64,000 nucleotides of DNA from Halobacillus locisalis (GCF_013694105.1 NZ_JACEFG010000003.1:496001-560000); one strand, 5' to 3'; shown: positions 26,099 to 34,970, counted from the first letter of the stretch. The notes: a model not told the origin generated them from the letters alone. A program made the numbers and translations.

Positions 26099-26581
26099 TT
26101 AGATGGATTCTTTTACTTCTTTCATTTGATCTAAGTGGCGAAGCTCGTGCCAGCCAATGAATTCAATCCATTGCTCAAGGTTCATCTCACCGAATGCAGG
26201 GTGAGGGAATACACGGTTCTGAAGCGTTTCTTCATCTTTGTTATGGATGAGGAACAACGTCGCTTCACGAGTTTTTGCCAATCCGTCTCTCGCATCATCC
26301 AGTGATTGGAATTCTCCCTTTGGTTGAACCGCTTCCGGTGCTTCTACCTTATAGTCGCGATTCGTCGTTCGATTCAGTGGCTTCAACTTTGCTTGTTGTT
26401 GATCTCCGTTTTTAATCGCTTTGTTAATTTGGTACACAACAAGTTGCTCCATTAAATACAAGTGTTCTAATACTTCTAGAATCGACCAGCGATCTTCTTC
26501 TGGTTTTTTCAGAGCCTCTTGGTCAGAAACTCCTTCAATAAAATCAAGCACTTGCTTTCTTTTTTCTTCTAAACCGTACAT
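26099..26581 (-). CDS. DinB-superfamily protein
   Basis: 160-residue helical-bundle protein of the DinB_2 type. WSILEVLEHLYLMEQLVV near residue 47 carries the first metal-site His, and EFIGWHELRHLDQMKEV near 140 carries the His pair, so a divalent metal site is likely. Possible roles include thiol transfer or hydrolysis; none can be assigned. It is convergent with the antiporter gene and separated from it by repeat copy D. Confidence 0.78.
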   Translation of the reverse strand: MYGLEEKRKQVLDFIEGVSDQEALKKPEEDRWSILEVLEHLYLMEQLVVYQINKAIKNGDQQQAKLKPLNRTTNRDYKVEAPEAVQPKGEFQSLDDARDGLAKTREATLFLIHNKDEETLQNRVFPHPAFGEMNLEQWIEFIGWHELRHLDQMKEVKESI

Positions 26582-26719
26582 GGATGGACACCCTTCCTCA
26601 TCTAGTATAATTCGAGTCTACCACAATAAGGGAGTCAAACGCTTCTCATAAGGGTAGTAGATTTTTGAAACATTTTACAATCCGCGTCGTATATAAGGAA
26701 GCAATGAGGAGGGGTTCGT

Positions 26720-27592
26720 TTGAAAAAGATTATGGGAGTGCTGCTTGTCGTCATCATCTTTACCGCGGTCGTTGTTTTCTTTTTCGGTGCCGAAAACGGA
26801 AAGGCGACTCTATTGAAGGAAGAAGAAGTGCCATTAGGTGTGGACGGAGTGACCGGGTACAAGATTCAGTATAAAAGTCAGAAGGATTCTATTCCGGGTC
26901 TTCTTGTAGAGCCGGTAGAAAAGGAGAAAGATCTTCCGTTATTGATCGTGAATCGAGGCGGAATCGGGAAAGTGGGGGGAGATCCTGAGAATGAATTGAA
27001 GGCCTTGTCTTTTTGGGCGGAACAAGGGTATGTCGTAGTTGAAAGTTATTACCGTGACCACGTGGTTTCTGGATATCGTCCTTCCACGAATGAAGGGTTT
27101 GTACAGGATATACTAGATTTGAAAGAGGTCATGGAACAATGGGACGGTGTGGATGTTTCCAACACCGTCATGCTCGGATATTCAAGGGGCGGGCTGGTGT
27201 CGTTACTGTCCATCCAACAACAGACGGACTTAAGAGCCGTTGCGACAGTCGGTACGATCACCGATTTACAAAAGCAATACGCCGAACAACCGGATCCGGT
27301 CAAAGAGCAGATCGAGGCATTGCTTGGAACACCTGACGAGAATGCACAACTGTATGAGCGGCTGCATCCTGATTCATGGATCCAAGATATGGATGTGCCT
27401 GTGCTTATGATTCACGGAGAAAGAGACCAAGTGGTTCCGGTTGAGAGAGCGCGTGCGTTTGCCGATAGGATGAAGCAGCACCATTCGATCCATGAATATA
27501 AGGAAATCGAAAATGGGACGCATCTTCTCACTTTTTCTTTTCCTGAATATTCAGCTGAGGTTTTGAATTGGTTCGATCAGCATATAGAATAG
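26720..27592 (+). CDS. Alpha/beta hydrolase, exported or membrane-anchored
   Basis: 290-residue serine hydrolase of the prolyl oligopeptidase-like/dienelactone class. An N-terminal hydrophobic helix (residues 4-22) with no lipobox suggests a membrane anchor or signal. The nucleophile elbow is GYSRGG near residue 150; Asp in MIHGERDQVVPVERA and a late His (NGTHLLTF) complete the triad. TTG 26720 after GGAGGGG is the start. The AIM24 gene follows after 27 bp, probably in one transcript. Confidence 0.83.
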   Translation: MKKIMGVLLVVIIFTAVVVFFFGAENGKATLLKEEEVPLGVDGVTGYKIQYKSQKDSIPGLLVEPVEKEKDLPLLIVNRGGIGKVGGDPENELKALSFWAEQGYVVVESYYRDHVVSGYRPSTNEGFVQDILDLKEVMEQWDGVDVSNTVMLGYSRGGLVSLLSIQQQTDLRAVATVGTITDLQKQYAEQPDPVKEQIEALLGTPDENAQLYERLHPDSWIQDMDVPVLMIHGERDQVVPVERARAFADRMKQHHSIHEYKEIENGTHLLTFSFPEYSAEVLNWFDQHIE

Positions 27593-27619
27593 AAGTATAA
27601 ACCAAAAGGAGCGATCACG

Positions 27620-28309
27620 ATGAGTGAATATTCCATTCAACAGTTTATCGAACAAACGAAACAGGATGAATCAGAGAATGACTATTTCGAACTTGAAACC
27701 CCTAGAATTCTGGAAGTGAACTTGATGGATCAAGTGTGGGCCAAAGCAGGGTCGATGATTTCTTATAATGGAGAAATCAAATTCGAGCGGGAGGGGATTC
27801 TCGAGCACGGAGTCGGTCGCCTGTTCAAAAAAGCGATGACAGGCGAAGGAAGTGCGTTGATGAAAGCGTCAGGACGGGGGCGATTGTACTTAGCAGATCA
27901 AGGAAAGAAAATTACGGTTTTTGACTTAGATGGGGAGTCGATTACGGTGAACGGAAATGACCTGCTTGCCTTTGAACCGAGTGTCGAGTGGGATATCAAA
28001 TTAATGAAGAAAGTAGCCGGAATGGTGTCAGGCGGTTTGTTCAATGTAACCTTGAATGGGAGTGGGCGTGTTGCTGTCACTTCTCACTATGAACCGCTCA
28101 CGTTACTCGTCAAACCAGGAGAATCCGTGATTACCGATCCGCATGCAACGGTTGCGTGGTCTGGACATTTAGAGCCGGAATTCCGGACGGACATCAGTTT
28201 TAAAACGCTTTTGGGACGTGGAAGCGGTGAATCCATTCAAATGGAATTCAAAGGGGAAGGGTTTGTCATTGTCCAACCGTTTGAAGAAGGCCATGTGTCG
28301 TCAGAATAA
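27620..28309 (+). CDS. AIM24-family protein
   Basis: 229-residue protein of the AIM24 family (beta-rich, TRAP-like fold). Visible family blocks: VWAKAGSMISYNGEIKFEREG near residue 38, LMKASGRGRLYLADQGKKITVFDLDGESI near 79, NGNDLLAFEPSVEWDI near 113, and LGRGSGESIQMEFKGEGFVIVQPFE at the end. Bacterial members have no settled function; the yeast homologue is mitochondrial. AAAGGAGCGATCACG precedes the ATG. Confidence 0.87.
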   Translation: MSEYSIQQFIEQTKQDESENDYFELETPRILEVNLMDQVWAKAGSMISYNGEIKFEREGILEHGVGRLFKKAMTGEGSALMKASGRGRLYLADQGKKITVFDLDGESITVNGNDLLAFEPSVEWDIKLMKKVAGMVSGGLFNVTLNGSGRVAVTSHYEPLTLLVKPGESVITDPHATVAWSGHLEPEFRTDISFKTLLGRGSGESIQMEFKGEGFVIVQPFEEGHVSSE

Positions 28310-28399
28310 TCTCAGTCAAAAGTCTGAGGAGGACCTCCTTCTTTTAACAGAGGAAATGGTTATTGGTTTTGACTAGAATAATAGAAAAGGAGGGGACCG

Positions 28400-29995
28400 A
28401 TGGCGGCAGAGGAACACGAATTACGTACATTACAACTGATCTCAGAAACACTCAACCAGTCGAATGATTTGCGTCAGATGATGCAGACGGTTCTCGAAAA
28501 ACTGCTATCTATAACAAAGCTGGAGTCAGGTTGGATGTTCCTTACAGATGAGCGGCCTCATTATACAATGGTTGCGGATTATCAACTACCTGAATCTTTA
28601 GCTTGGGAAAATAAGAAGCCGATGTGCAGTGGGTCGTGCTACTGTTTAAATAAATACTGGAACGACGAGCTGAAGGATCCGATCAATATTATCGAATGCA
28701 AGCGTCTGGATGATGCTGTTCGCTACTCCTGGGGAAGCACCAACGGCATCACCCACCATGCGACGATTCCCTTGGTTGCGGGAGAAGAAGCGTTCGGAGT
28801 ATTGAATGTGGCATCTCCAGGGAAGACGCATTTTGATGAAGAAGAACTGATCCTGCTTCAATCTGTCGCCTACCAGATCGGTACAGCAATCAAGCGGACG
28901 AGGTTATTCGAGGCGCAGCAACAACGGGCGGATAATTTTGCCAAACTGAATGAAGTCATCCGTCTTATTTGGAAGGCACAGGACCATGCCACCCTCATTG
29001 CCGATACAATCAAAAAGATGGAGGACGTGTATTCTTGGCCATACATAGGATTCTTTTCTGCTAAAGGGAGTGACCTCGTCCTTCATTCTCAGACGGATGC
29101 GCTTAGAAATATCGAGCGTATCCATGTTGATCACGAATGTGAAGTGACCGAAGCGTTCAAGAAGCAAGAGACAATCCGAACGAAACAGAACCACTCAACG
29201 TTTCTAAATGGCGTTTCGTCTATCGTTCTCCCCTTAACCGTAAAAGAAGAACGCATTGGCTTGTTGTATGTCGGAAGTCGCCATCGGTCTCTATTCTCAG
29301 ATTCGGATGTCGAAGTGTTGGAAGCGTTAGCCAGCCATTTATCTCTCGCATTTGAAAGTATTCATCTTCAAGAGAAGAGACAGGAAGTGCTGCTATATGA
29401 AGAGCGGAACCGCCTTGCCCGGGACCTTCATGATTCTGTCAATCAGAAATTATTTTCCTTGTCGTTGACAGCGAGGGGAGCGAAGGAAGTCATTCCAAAA
29501 GAGGATCAGGTGCTAAGAGAGCTCCTTACAGATATGCAGACGTTGTCACAAGACTCCATGAAAGAAATGAAGTCGCTCATTTGGCAACTTCGTCCCGTGG
29601 GTGTTGAGGACGGGTTGTTGTCGACGTTAACAACTTACGGGCGTCACCTGGGGATGGAGCTCAGCTTCGATGTTGAAGACATCCCTCACCTGGCTCATGC
29701 CACACAAGAAGCGTTATGGCGAATCAGTCAGGAATCACTGAATAATGTTCGCAAGCATGCAGAGACCAATCAAGCCTCAATCAGGTTGAAAGCGTTAGAG
29801 GGAGGCGCCGAGCTATCCATCGTCGATCGAGGCAAGGGGTTCCAGTCCGTGCCCCATAGCGGACGCGCCCTCGGGTTAACAAGTATGAAAGAGCGTGCCG
29901 AGCTATTGGGTGGTACCTTTCATGTGGAGAGTCAAATTGGTAGAGGAACAACTGTGACGGTTTTTGTTCCTTGGATGAAAAAAGGAGAACAATGA
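28400..29995 (+). CDS. GAF-domain sensor histidine kinase (NarL-type partner)
   Basis: Cytoplasmic sensor kinase of 531 residues without transmembrane segments. Two GAF-like domains (about residues 20-165 and 190-320) precede a HisKA_3 dimerisation motif, ERNRLARDLHDSVNQKL, with phospho-acceptor His344, and a HATPase_c end with SLNNVRKHA, DRGKGF and GLTSMKERAELLGG. The first GAF carries Cys residues (MCSGSCYC, ECK) that could bind a metal or sense redox state. B. subtilis YhcY has the same layout. It overlaps the regulator gene. Confidence 0.88.
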   Translation: MAAEEHELRTLQLISETLNQSNDLRQMMQTVLEKLLSITKLESGWMFLTDERPHYTMVADYQLPESLAWENKKPMCSGSCYCLNKYWNDELKDPINIIECKRLDDAVRYSWGSTNGITHHATIPLVAGEEAFGVLNVASPGKTHFDEEELILLQSVAYQIGTAIKRTRLFEAQQQRADNFAKLNEVIRLIWKAQDHATLIADTIKKMEDVYSWPYIGFFSAKGSDLVLHSQTDALRNIERIHVDHECEVTEAFKKQETIRTKQNHSTFLNGVSSIVLPLTVKEERIGLLYVGSRHRSLFSDSDVEVLEALASHLSLAFESIHLQEKRQEVLLYEERNRLARDLHDSVNQKLFSLSLTARGAKEVIPKEDQVLRELLTDMQTLSQDSMKEMKSLIWQLRPVGVEDGLLSTLTTYGRHLGMELSFDVEDIPHLAHATQEALWRISQESLNNVRKHAETNQASIRLKALEGGAELSIVDRGKGFQSVPHSGRALGLTSMKERAELLGGTFHVESQIGRGTTVTVFVPWMKKGEQ

Positions 29996-30642
29996 TGGGA
30001 ATTAAAGTATTGCTAGTCGATGATCACCTGGTCGTCCTACGCGGATTGCGTTTTTTTCTTAGTACTCAAGAAGACATTGAAATCATTGGAGAAGTGGAGA
30101 ATGGAGAGGCAGCAATGAAGGCTGTGGAAGAACAGAAGCCCGACATTGTGCTGATGGATTTAATGATGCCTGTGATGGATGGTGTAGAGGCGACAAAACG
30201 TCTGAAGGAAAGTCATCCAGAGGTGAAAGTCGTCATTCTGAGTAGTTTCTCCGACCAGGATCATGTCATTCCGGCTCTTCAAGCTGGAGCGACGGGTTAT
30301 CAGCTGAAGGATGTGGAGCCTGATGTACTCGTTGAAACGATTCGAAAAGCGGCTAAGGGAGAGAAGTACCTTCATCCGAAAGCCACTGATTTACTCATGT
30401 CAGAAATGACGAGCGATGTCTCGAAGGAGACGGCGCTCATTCATGACCTGACGAAACGAGAAAAAGAAGTACTCGAACAGATCACCTTAGGCAAAAGCAA
30501 TAAGGAGATTTCGAATGATCTGTATATTACGGAAAAAACGGTCAAGACCCATGTGAGTCATATTTTAAGTAAATTGGAGGTACATGACCGGACGCAGGCC
30601 GCCATCTATGCGATGAAAAACCGTTTGTTTGAATCGTCTTAA
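29995..30642 (+). CDS. NarL/FixJ-family response regulator
   Basis: Partner of the kinase upstream. Receiver: acidic pair VDDH at residues 8-11, phosphorylated Asp55 in IVLMDLMMPVMDG, and Lys in YQLKDVEPD. The C-terminal LuxR HTH reads LTKREKEVLEQITLGKSNKEISNDLYITEKTVKTHVSHILSKLEVHDR. AAAGGAG inside the kinase 3' end serves ATG 29995 (ATG 29992 also possible), so translation is coupled. 215 residues. Target genes unknown; resembles YhcZ/LiaR-type regulators. Confidence 0.9.
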   Translation: MGIKVLLVDDHLVVLRGLRFFLSTQEDIEIIGEVENGEAAMKAVEEQKPDIVLMDLMMPVMDGVEATKRLKESHPEVKVVILSSFSDQDHVIPALQAGATGYQLKDVEPDVLVETIRKAAKGEKYLHPKATDLLMSEMTSDVSKETALIHDLTKREKEVLEQITLGKSNKEISNDLYITEKTVKTHVSHILSKLEVHDRTQAAIYAMKNRLFESS

Positions 30643-30740
30643 AAAGTGAGAAATGTCCAGGCATGAACAGGTAATTACTGAATATAATAGAAGCAAGAGA
30701 GCTGGATGTGTCGAAAACTAAAAAAATGTAAGCACACTCC

Positions 30741-30769
30741 TTTACTTCGCTACCAAAACCATGTAATAT
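30741..30769 (+). promoter_or_regulatory. Candidate promoter of the S-box msrA transcript
   Basis: TTTACT, 17 bp, TAATAT about 30 bp upstream of the S-box. Confidence 0.45.
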
Positions 30770-30799
30770 ATGAAACATAACAAAAATAATAACGGAAAC

Positions 30800-30922
30800 T
30801 TCTTATCCAGAGAGGCGGAGGGACTGGCCCTTTGATGCCCGGCAACCATCGAATCAATCTAAGGATTGATAAGAACGGTGCCAATTCCTGTAGAATGTGA
30901 GAACATTCTAAGAGATGAGAGG
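30800..30922 (+). promoter_or_regulatory. SAM-I riboswitch (S-box)
   Basis: All S-box landmarks are present in order: CTTATCCAGAGAGGCGGAGGG, CTGGCCC, GATGCCCGGCAACC, GGTGCCAATTCC, and the closing AAGAGATGAGAGG. A terminator hairpin follows at 30942 and then msrA. High S-adenosylmethionine should stop transcription. Confidence 0.96.
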
Positions 30923-30941
30923 ATCGTACGGATATCTTTAC

Positions 30942-30978
30942 GACCCCTTTTCTTATTGGATAAGAAAAGGGGTCTTTT
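30942..30978 (+). terminator. S-box controlled terminator
   Basis: GACCCCTTTTCTTA, 5-nt loop, TAAGAAAAGGGGTC, TTTT. Expression platform of the SAM riboswitch. Confidence 0.92.
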
Positions 30979-31043
30979 GGTTGCATTGATGCACCGTAGA
31001 GGCTCTCGGTAGAAGTTGCGTTAAGGGAAAGGAAAGATGACAA

Positions 31044-31517
31044 ATGGCAACAGCTATTTTTGGTGCAGGATGTTTCTGGGGAGTGGAAGCATTTTTTGAA
31101 CGATTTGAAGGAGTTACAGCGACACGCGTAGGTTATACGGGAGGAAACGTTGAAAACCCAACATATGAGCAAGTGAAGACAGGGGAAACAGGCCATGCAG
31201 AAGCGATCCGCTTGGAATACGATCCGAGTGTGATTACGTATGCTGAACTGGTCAACATTTTCTTCGAGTCTCACGATCCGACCTCACGGAACAAGCAAGG
31301 AGTGGACGTGGGGCACCAGTATCGCTCTGCGATCTTTTACGCTGATGCAAGTCAGAAGTATATTGCAGAGGAGAAAGTGAAGGAGTGGGATGCAAAGGGC
31401 ATCTTCAAGCGTCCGATCGTATCTGAAATCGTCGAGCTATCCACATTTTACGATGCAGAAGAATACCACCAGAAATACATTCATAAAAACGGTTCTGTCG
31501 CATGCGGAATCGGTTGA
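31044..31517 (+). CDS. msrA: Peptide-methionine (S)-S-oxide reductase MsrA
   Basis: Reduces methionine-S-sulfoxide in proteins. The catalytic Cys10 lies in FGAGCFWGVEAFF; GYTGGNVENPTYEQVKTGETGHAE, HDPTSRNKQGVDVGHQYRSAIFY and a C-terminal resolving Cys in SVACGIG are present. 157 residues. A ribosome site GGAAAGGAAAG lies 7 bp before the ATG. The SAM riboswitch upstream links it to methionine status, which is unusual for msrA. No msrB follows. Confidence 0.95.
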   Translation: MATAIFGAGCFWGVEAFFERFEGVTATRVGYTGGNVENPTYEQVKTGETGHAEAIRLEYDPSVITYAELVNIFFESHDPTSRNKQGVDVGHQYRSAIFYADASQKYIAEEKVKEWDAKGIFKRPIVSEIVELSTFYDAEEYHQKYIHKNGSVACGIG

Positions 31518-31526
31518 TCTCATGAA

Positions 31527-31554
31527 AGAGCCTCCTAAACAGGAGGCTCTTTTT
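31527..31554 (+). terminator. Terminator of msrA, left partner flanking repeat copy E
   Basis: AGAGCCTCCT, AAAC, AGGAGGCTCT, TTTT. The same stem recurs at 32013 with a different loop. Confidence 0.93.
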
Positions 31555-32008
31555 CAGGCTGTCTGCAGAAGTCAGTTGAACGGTTCTGTTAGATCGTATA
31601 AGAATACCGTGGGATGGAAAACGACTCGCTTTCCTGCGGGGGAGCTGGCAAGCCTCCTCGTTCGTTGACACTCTCTGTGGGGTCTCGCCTAGGTCCTTCT
31701 CCCGCGGGAGTCTCCCCGTTTTCCATCCCACTATGCGATAAATAGTAGAACAGAACCTCGCCAAGCAGTATGATGCGGGCATCCGTAGAGCTCCACATTG
31801 TAGTGGAATCTCTAGAGGTTCAGCCTTTCCGGAATGAGGTGGCGTGGAAACGGTGACACTCCCGCAGGATCCTGAGGCTTGGGTGAGATCCCGCAGGTCT
31901 CAGGAGCGGCCGAGGAAGCTCACCGCCTCCTGCTGAAAGGGAGTCGTTTCCACGCCACCGGCCCCTTCTCACCTTTGAAGGACCGAAAGTGGCTTTCTCA
32001 ACACTCTG
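31555..32008 (+). repeat. Snap-back repeat element, copy E (full length)
   Basis: CAGGCTGTCTGCAGAAG start; module I from GTGGGATGGAAAACG (about 31609) to GTTTTCCATCCCAC (about 31732); linker with CTCTAGAG palindrome (about 31813); module II from GGTGGCGTGGAAACG (about 31839) to CGTTTCCACGCCACC (about 31960); end TTTCTCAACACTCTG. The reverse complement of the right end (CAGAGTGTTGAGAA) matches the left end in most positions. It is between tandem genes (msrA and DUF1835), still downstream of a terminator. Confidence 0.92.
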
Positions 32009-32012
32009 TCAA

Positions 32013-32041
32013 AGAGCCTCCTATTACAGGAGGCTCTTTTT
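32013..32041 (+). terminator. Terminator, right partner flanking repeat copy E
   Basis: AGAGCCTCCT, ATTAC, AGGAGGCTCT, TTTT. Stem identical to the hairpin at 31527. Confidence 0.92.
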
Positions 32042-32133
32042 GAATTTACAATATTTGTTGAAGCGACCTGTAAAAGAAGGAATTTGAAAGAACCGCATCG
32101 AAAGACAAAAGTATTAGAACGAAACCGGGAGGG

Positions 32134-33078
32134 ATGGCTTTGATCCATATTGTCAACGGGGAAGAAGTGGGAAAACGATTGGACACGGCTGACCCTATCA
32201 TCATTTGGAGGGAAATGTATGACTGGGGACCCTTGAATCATACGTGGGACACTGATGACTTCATCGGGAGGAGAGCCGCGTTTTTTGAAGAACGCATCGA
32301 ACTGCCGTCTCCGTTATTTATTCAATCTAATAAGAAACAGTTAGCATCACTAAGAGCGATTCCCTATGAAGAAGAGGTTGTACTTTGGTTTGAGCACGAC
32401 CTGTATGATCAGACCATGCTGATGTTTTTATTGAACGAATTGAAAGGCAAGGGTCATAACTTGTCGATGGTGACGCTTCATGCTTATCCAGGAATTGAAC
32501 CGTTCTACGGCATGGGGCAGTTATCTAGTGAGCAATTAAACCGACTCATGGAGACGAGGCAGCCAGTGACAGAAGAACAAGAATCGGAAGCCGTTGAAGG
32601 GTGGCGGGCTTATACATCGAAGCACCCGTTTTCGTTAGAATCCTGGATTGAGAATGTAGACCATCCATTACCCTATCTTTGTAAGGCGATGAAAACGCAT
32701 CTTGATTATCATCCTTCCAAAGAAAAAGGACTGCGTCGTGTGGAAGAGCTCACGTTATCGCTTTTGGAAAAGGAAGAAAAAACGTTCATCGATCTATTCG
32801 AAGCCGTTAAGAAAGAGCGGAGTGAGGACGGACTCTCAGACCTTCGTTTTGCGTACATGCTCAAGCAATTGCAACCACTGATTACGTTTGAAGGGGATCC
32901 ACCTGATTATAAAAAGGTGGACGCAGATCCTGTTGTGTCGATCACAGAGCACGGCATTCGTGTGTTATCAGGAGAGTGGAACCGAATGGATGTAATCGGA
33001 ATCGACGATTGGGTAGGAGGCGTGCGGTTGTTCAAGCGTCCTACCTTAGCAAAGGGGAATGCTAGTGTCCGTAAATGA
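32134..33078 (+). CDS. DUF1835/DUF3658 protein
   Basis: 314-residue cytoplasmic protein with the DUF1835 start (IHIVNGEEVGKRL, IIIWREMYDWGPL, IPYEEEVVLWFEHDLYDQTMLMFLL) and a C-terminal DUF3658-like part (LEALKL-type region, VVSITEHGIRVLSG, WVGGVRLF near the end). The family is common in Bacillaceae and has no assigned role; the fold resembles nucleotide- or phosphate-binding proteins. GGGAGGGATGGC surrounds the start. The stop overlaps the eutH gene by about 14-20 bp. Confidence 0.8.
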   Translation: MALIHIVNGEEVGKRLDTADPIIIWREMYDWGPLNHTWDTDDFIGRRAAFFEERIELPSPLFIQSNKKQLASLRAIPYEEEVVLWFEHDLYDQTMLMFLLNELKGKGHNLSMVTLHAYPGIEPFYGMGQLSSEQLNRLMETRQPVTEEQESEAVEGWRAYTSKHPFSLESWIENVDHPLPYLCKAMKTHLDYHPSKEKGLRRVEELTLSLLEKEEKTFIDLFEAVKKERSEDGLSDLRFAYMLKQLQPLITFEGDPPDYKKVDADPVVSITEHGIRVLSGEWNRMDVIGIDDWVGGVRLFKRPTLAKGNASVRK

Positions 33079-34165
33079 TGTATTGCTCGTTTTGATGTGT
33101 GTATTTATGTTTTTAGGAGCCCTTGATTATTACGTGTTGAACCATCGTTTTTCTTTGGGGTGGCGTTTTTATGAAGCGTTCATGATGATGGGGCCTCTCG
33201 CCTTGTCGATGGTCGGCATTATTTCGCTTGCTCCCGTGCTATCCCGTTTGCTTTCCCCACTCGTTGTCCCCGTTTATGAGTGGTTCGGGGCAGATCCTGC
33301 GATGTTCGCCTCAACTCTTCTAGCTATTGATATGGGTGCCTATCCGCTTGCTCAGTCCTTGGCATTGACAGAGGAAGCGGCGATTTTCTCATGGGCATTT
33401 TTAGGGACGATGATGGGCCCGACCCTTGTATTTACCATACCTGTAGCGTTAACGGTCATTCAGAAAAAGGATCAGCCCTATTTTGCGAAAGGGATATTAA
33501 TGGGGCTCATGACGATTCCTGTAGGATGTTTAACCGGTGGATGGCTTGCAGGGTATGAACTGCTGTGGATGCTTAGGAATTTGCTCCCTACTTTATTGCT
33601 CTCTGTCGTCATCGGCGTAGGACTTTGGCTTTTTACAGAGGCCACAATCAGGCTTTTCGCTTCCTTCGGTAAGTTCGTTGAGCTTGTCATCATTACAGGG
33701 TTAGTTGCGATCATCATCGAAACGTTGACGGGCTGGACGGTGATCCCTGGTATGGCGCCGATTTCTGAAGGGATACAGATAGTAGGTCAAATTACAATCA
33801 CGCTCGCAGGAGCCTATCCACTCGTTGCTTTTATTAACCAAAAAGCTGAAAGAAGGTTGGTGTCCGTAGCTAATCACTTTGGAGTGAATGCAACATCCAT
33901 GACGGGTTTGCTTGCATCCATGGCTCATCATTTACCGATGCTTGCTACGATGAAAGATATGGACGAACGTGGAAAAGTGATGAACGCAGCCTTTGCCGTA
34001 AGTGGTGCCTTCGTGGTAGGTAGTCACTTCGCTTTTGTTGCAGGGGTTGAACGATCGATGATTCTCCCTGTCATGATCGGAAAGTTGACTGCAGGGATAC
34101 TTGCCGTTACCCTCGTGTTCTTCTTTCACAGGCCTTCACGTGAGCAGAATTCTATAACAGAGTGA
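33065..34165 (+). CDS. eutH: EutH-family ethanolamine transporter
   Basis: Integral membrane protein of about 11 helices in the EutH family (ethanolamine import). Diagnostic blocks: DPAMFASTLLAIDMGAYPLAQSLA, FLGTMMGPTLVFTIPVAL, GMAPISEGIQIVGQI, LVSVANHFGVNATSMTGLLASMAHHLPM and MNAAFAVSGAFVVGSHFAFVAGV. GTG 33065 lies 7 bp after AAGGGG; ATG 33059 is too close. The gene stands without any other eut gene, overlapping a DUF1835 gene, so it may feed membrane-lipid or osmolyte metabolism rather than a eut operon (inference). Confidence 0.88.
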   Translation: MSVNDVLLVLMCVFMFLGALDYYVLNHRFSLGWRFYEAFMMMGPLALSMVGIISLAPVLSRLLSPLVVPVYEWFGADPAMFASTLLAIDMGAYPLAQSLALTEEAAIFSWAFLGTMMGPTLVFTIPVALTVIQKKDQPYFAKGILMGLMTIPVGCLTGGWLAGYELLWMLRNLLPTLLLSVVIGVGLWLFTEATIRLFASFGKFVELVIITGLVAIIIETLTGWTVIPGMAPISEGIQIVGQITITLAGAYPLVAFINQKAERRLVSVANHFGVNATSMTGLLASMAHHLPMLATMKDMDERGKVMNAAFAVSGAFVVGSHFAFVAGVERSMILPVMIGKLTAGILAVTLVFFFHRPSREQNSITE

Positions 34166-34216
34166 AACGATTGGTTATAATGGCTTGTGAATAGATGAAG
34201 AAAAGGAGTGGAGACA

Positions 34217-34864
34217 ATGAAAACCGAATTGAGAGAGAAATATAATCAGTACATTGCAAAGTTCAAAGAAGCAACCCCTGACGATATTCAACAAAAGATG
34301 AAGAGCGCGATTGAAGAATTGGAACAATCAGAAGATGGAAAAGGTCTATCGGTCGGTGATCAAGCTCCGAACTTCACATTACCTGACGCCAAGGGTGGGA
34401 CTGTTGAGTTATATGAACAGCTCAAACAAGGCCCTGTCGTTCTGTCCTTTTATCGAGGCGGTTGGTGCCCTTACTGCAATATGGAGCTCCGCCAGTATCA
34501 ACAAATTTTGGATGATATTCATGAAGCCGGTGGCGAACTCGTTGCCATCAGTCCGGAAGACCCAGATCACTCACTATCGACAACAGAAAAGAATGACTTG
34601 CAGTTCCATGTGTTGAGTGACGTGGGGAATAATGTTGCCAATGAATACAACCTGGTATATCCGCTGCCGGATTACTTAGTGGATGTGTATAAAGAAAAGG
34701 GCTTACGCGTTGATGAACACAACGGTGACGAAACGTGGACATTGCCTGTGTCAGCTACATTCATTGTTGATACAGATGGAAAGGTAGCCTATGAATATAC
34801 GAAGGAAGATTATAAAGATCGTGCCGAGCCTTCGGAAGTACTTGATTATCTGAAAACACTATAA
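34217..34864 (+). CDS. AhpC/TSA-type peroxiredoxin-like protein
   Basis: 215 residues; an N-terminal helical extension of about 45 residues precedes a thioredoxin-fold domain: LSVGDQAPNFTLPDAKGGTVEL, then VVLSFYRGGWCPYCNMELRQYQ with a CxxC, and LPVSATFIVDTDGKVAYEY with the cis-Pro region. This is the AhpC-TSA_2 subtype, in which the peroxidatic Cys is the first of a CPYC pair. ATG 34217 has AAAGGAG 8 bp before it. Monocistronic with terminator. Confidence 0.87.
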   Translation: MKTELREKYNQYIAKFKEATPDDIQQKMKSAIEELEQSEDGKGLSVGDQAPNFTLPDAKGGTVELYEQLKQGPVVLSFYRGGWCPYCNMELRQYQQILDDIHEAGGELVAISPEDPDHSLSTTEKNDLQFHVLSDVGNNVANEYNLVYPLPDYLVDVYKEKGLRVDEHNGDETWTLPVSATFIVDTDGKVAYEYTKEDYKDRAEPSEVLDYLKTL

Positions 34865-34873
34865 TTCGAATAA

Positions 34874-34905
34874 AGCTCAGAGCATACACAGCTCTGAGCT
34901 ATTTT
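34874..34905 (+). terminator. Terminator of the peroxiredoxin gene
   Basis: AGCTCAGAGC, 7-nt loop, GCTCTGAGCT, ATTTTTA. Confidence 0.88.
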
Positions 34906-34970
34906 TAGGTGCTTGAAGCCGACAATTACTTATTCGTCTTCTTCATGAGTAAACGTATCTAGAAAACGAA

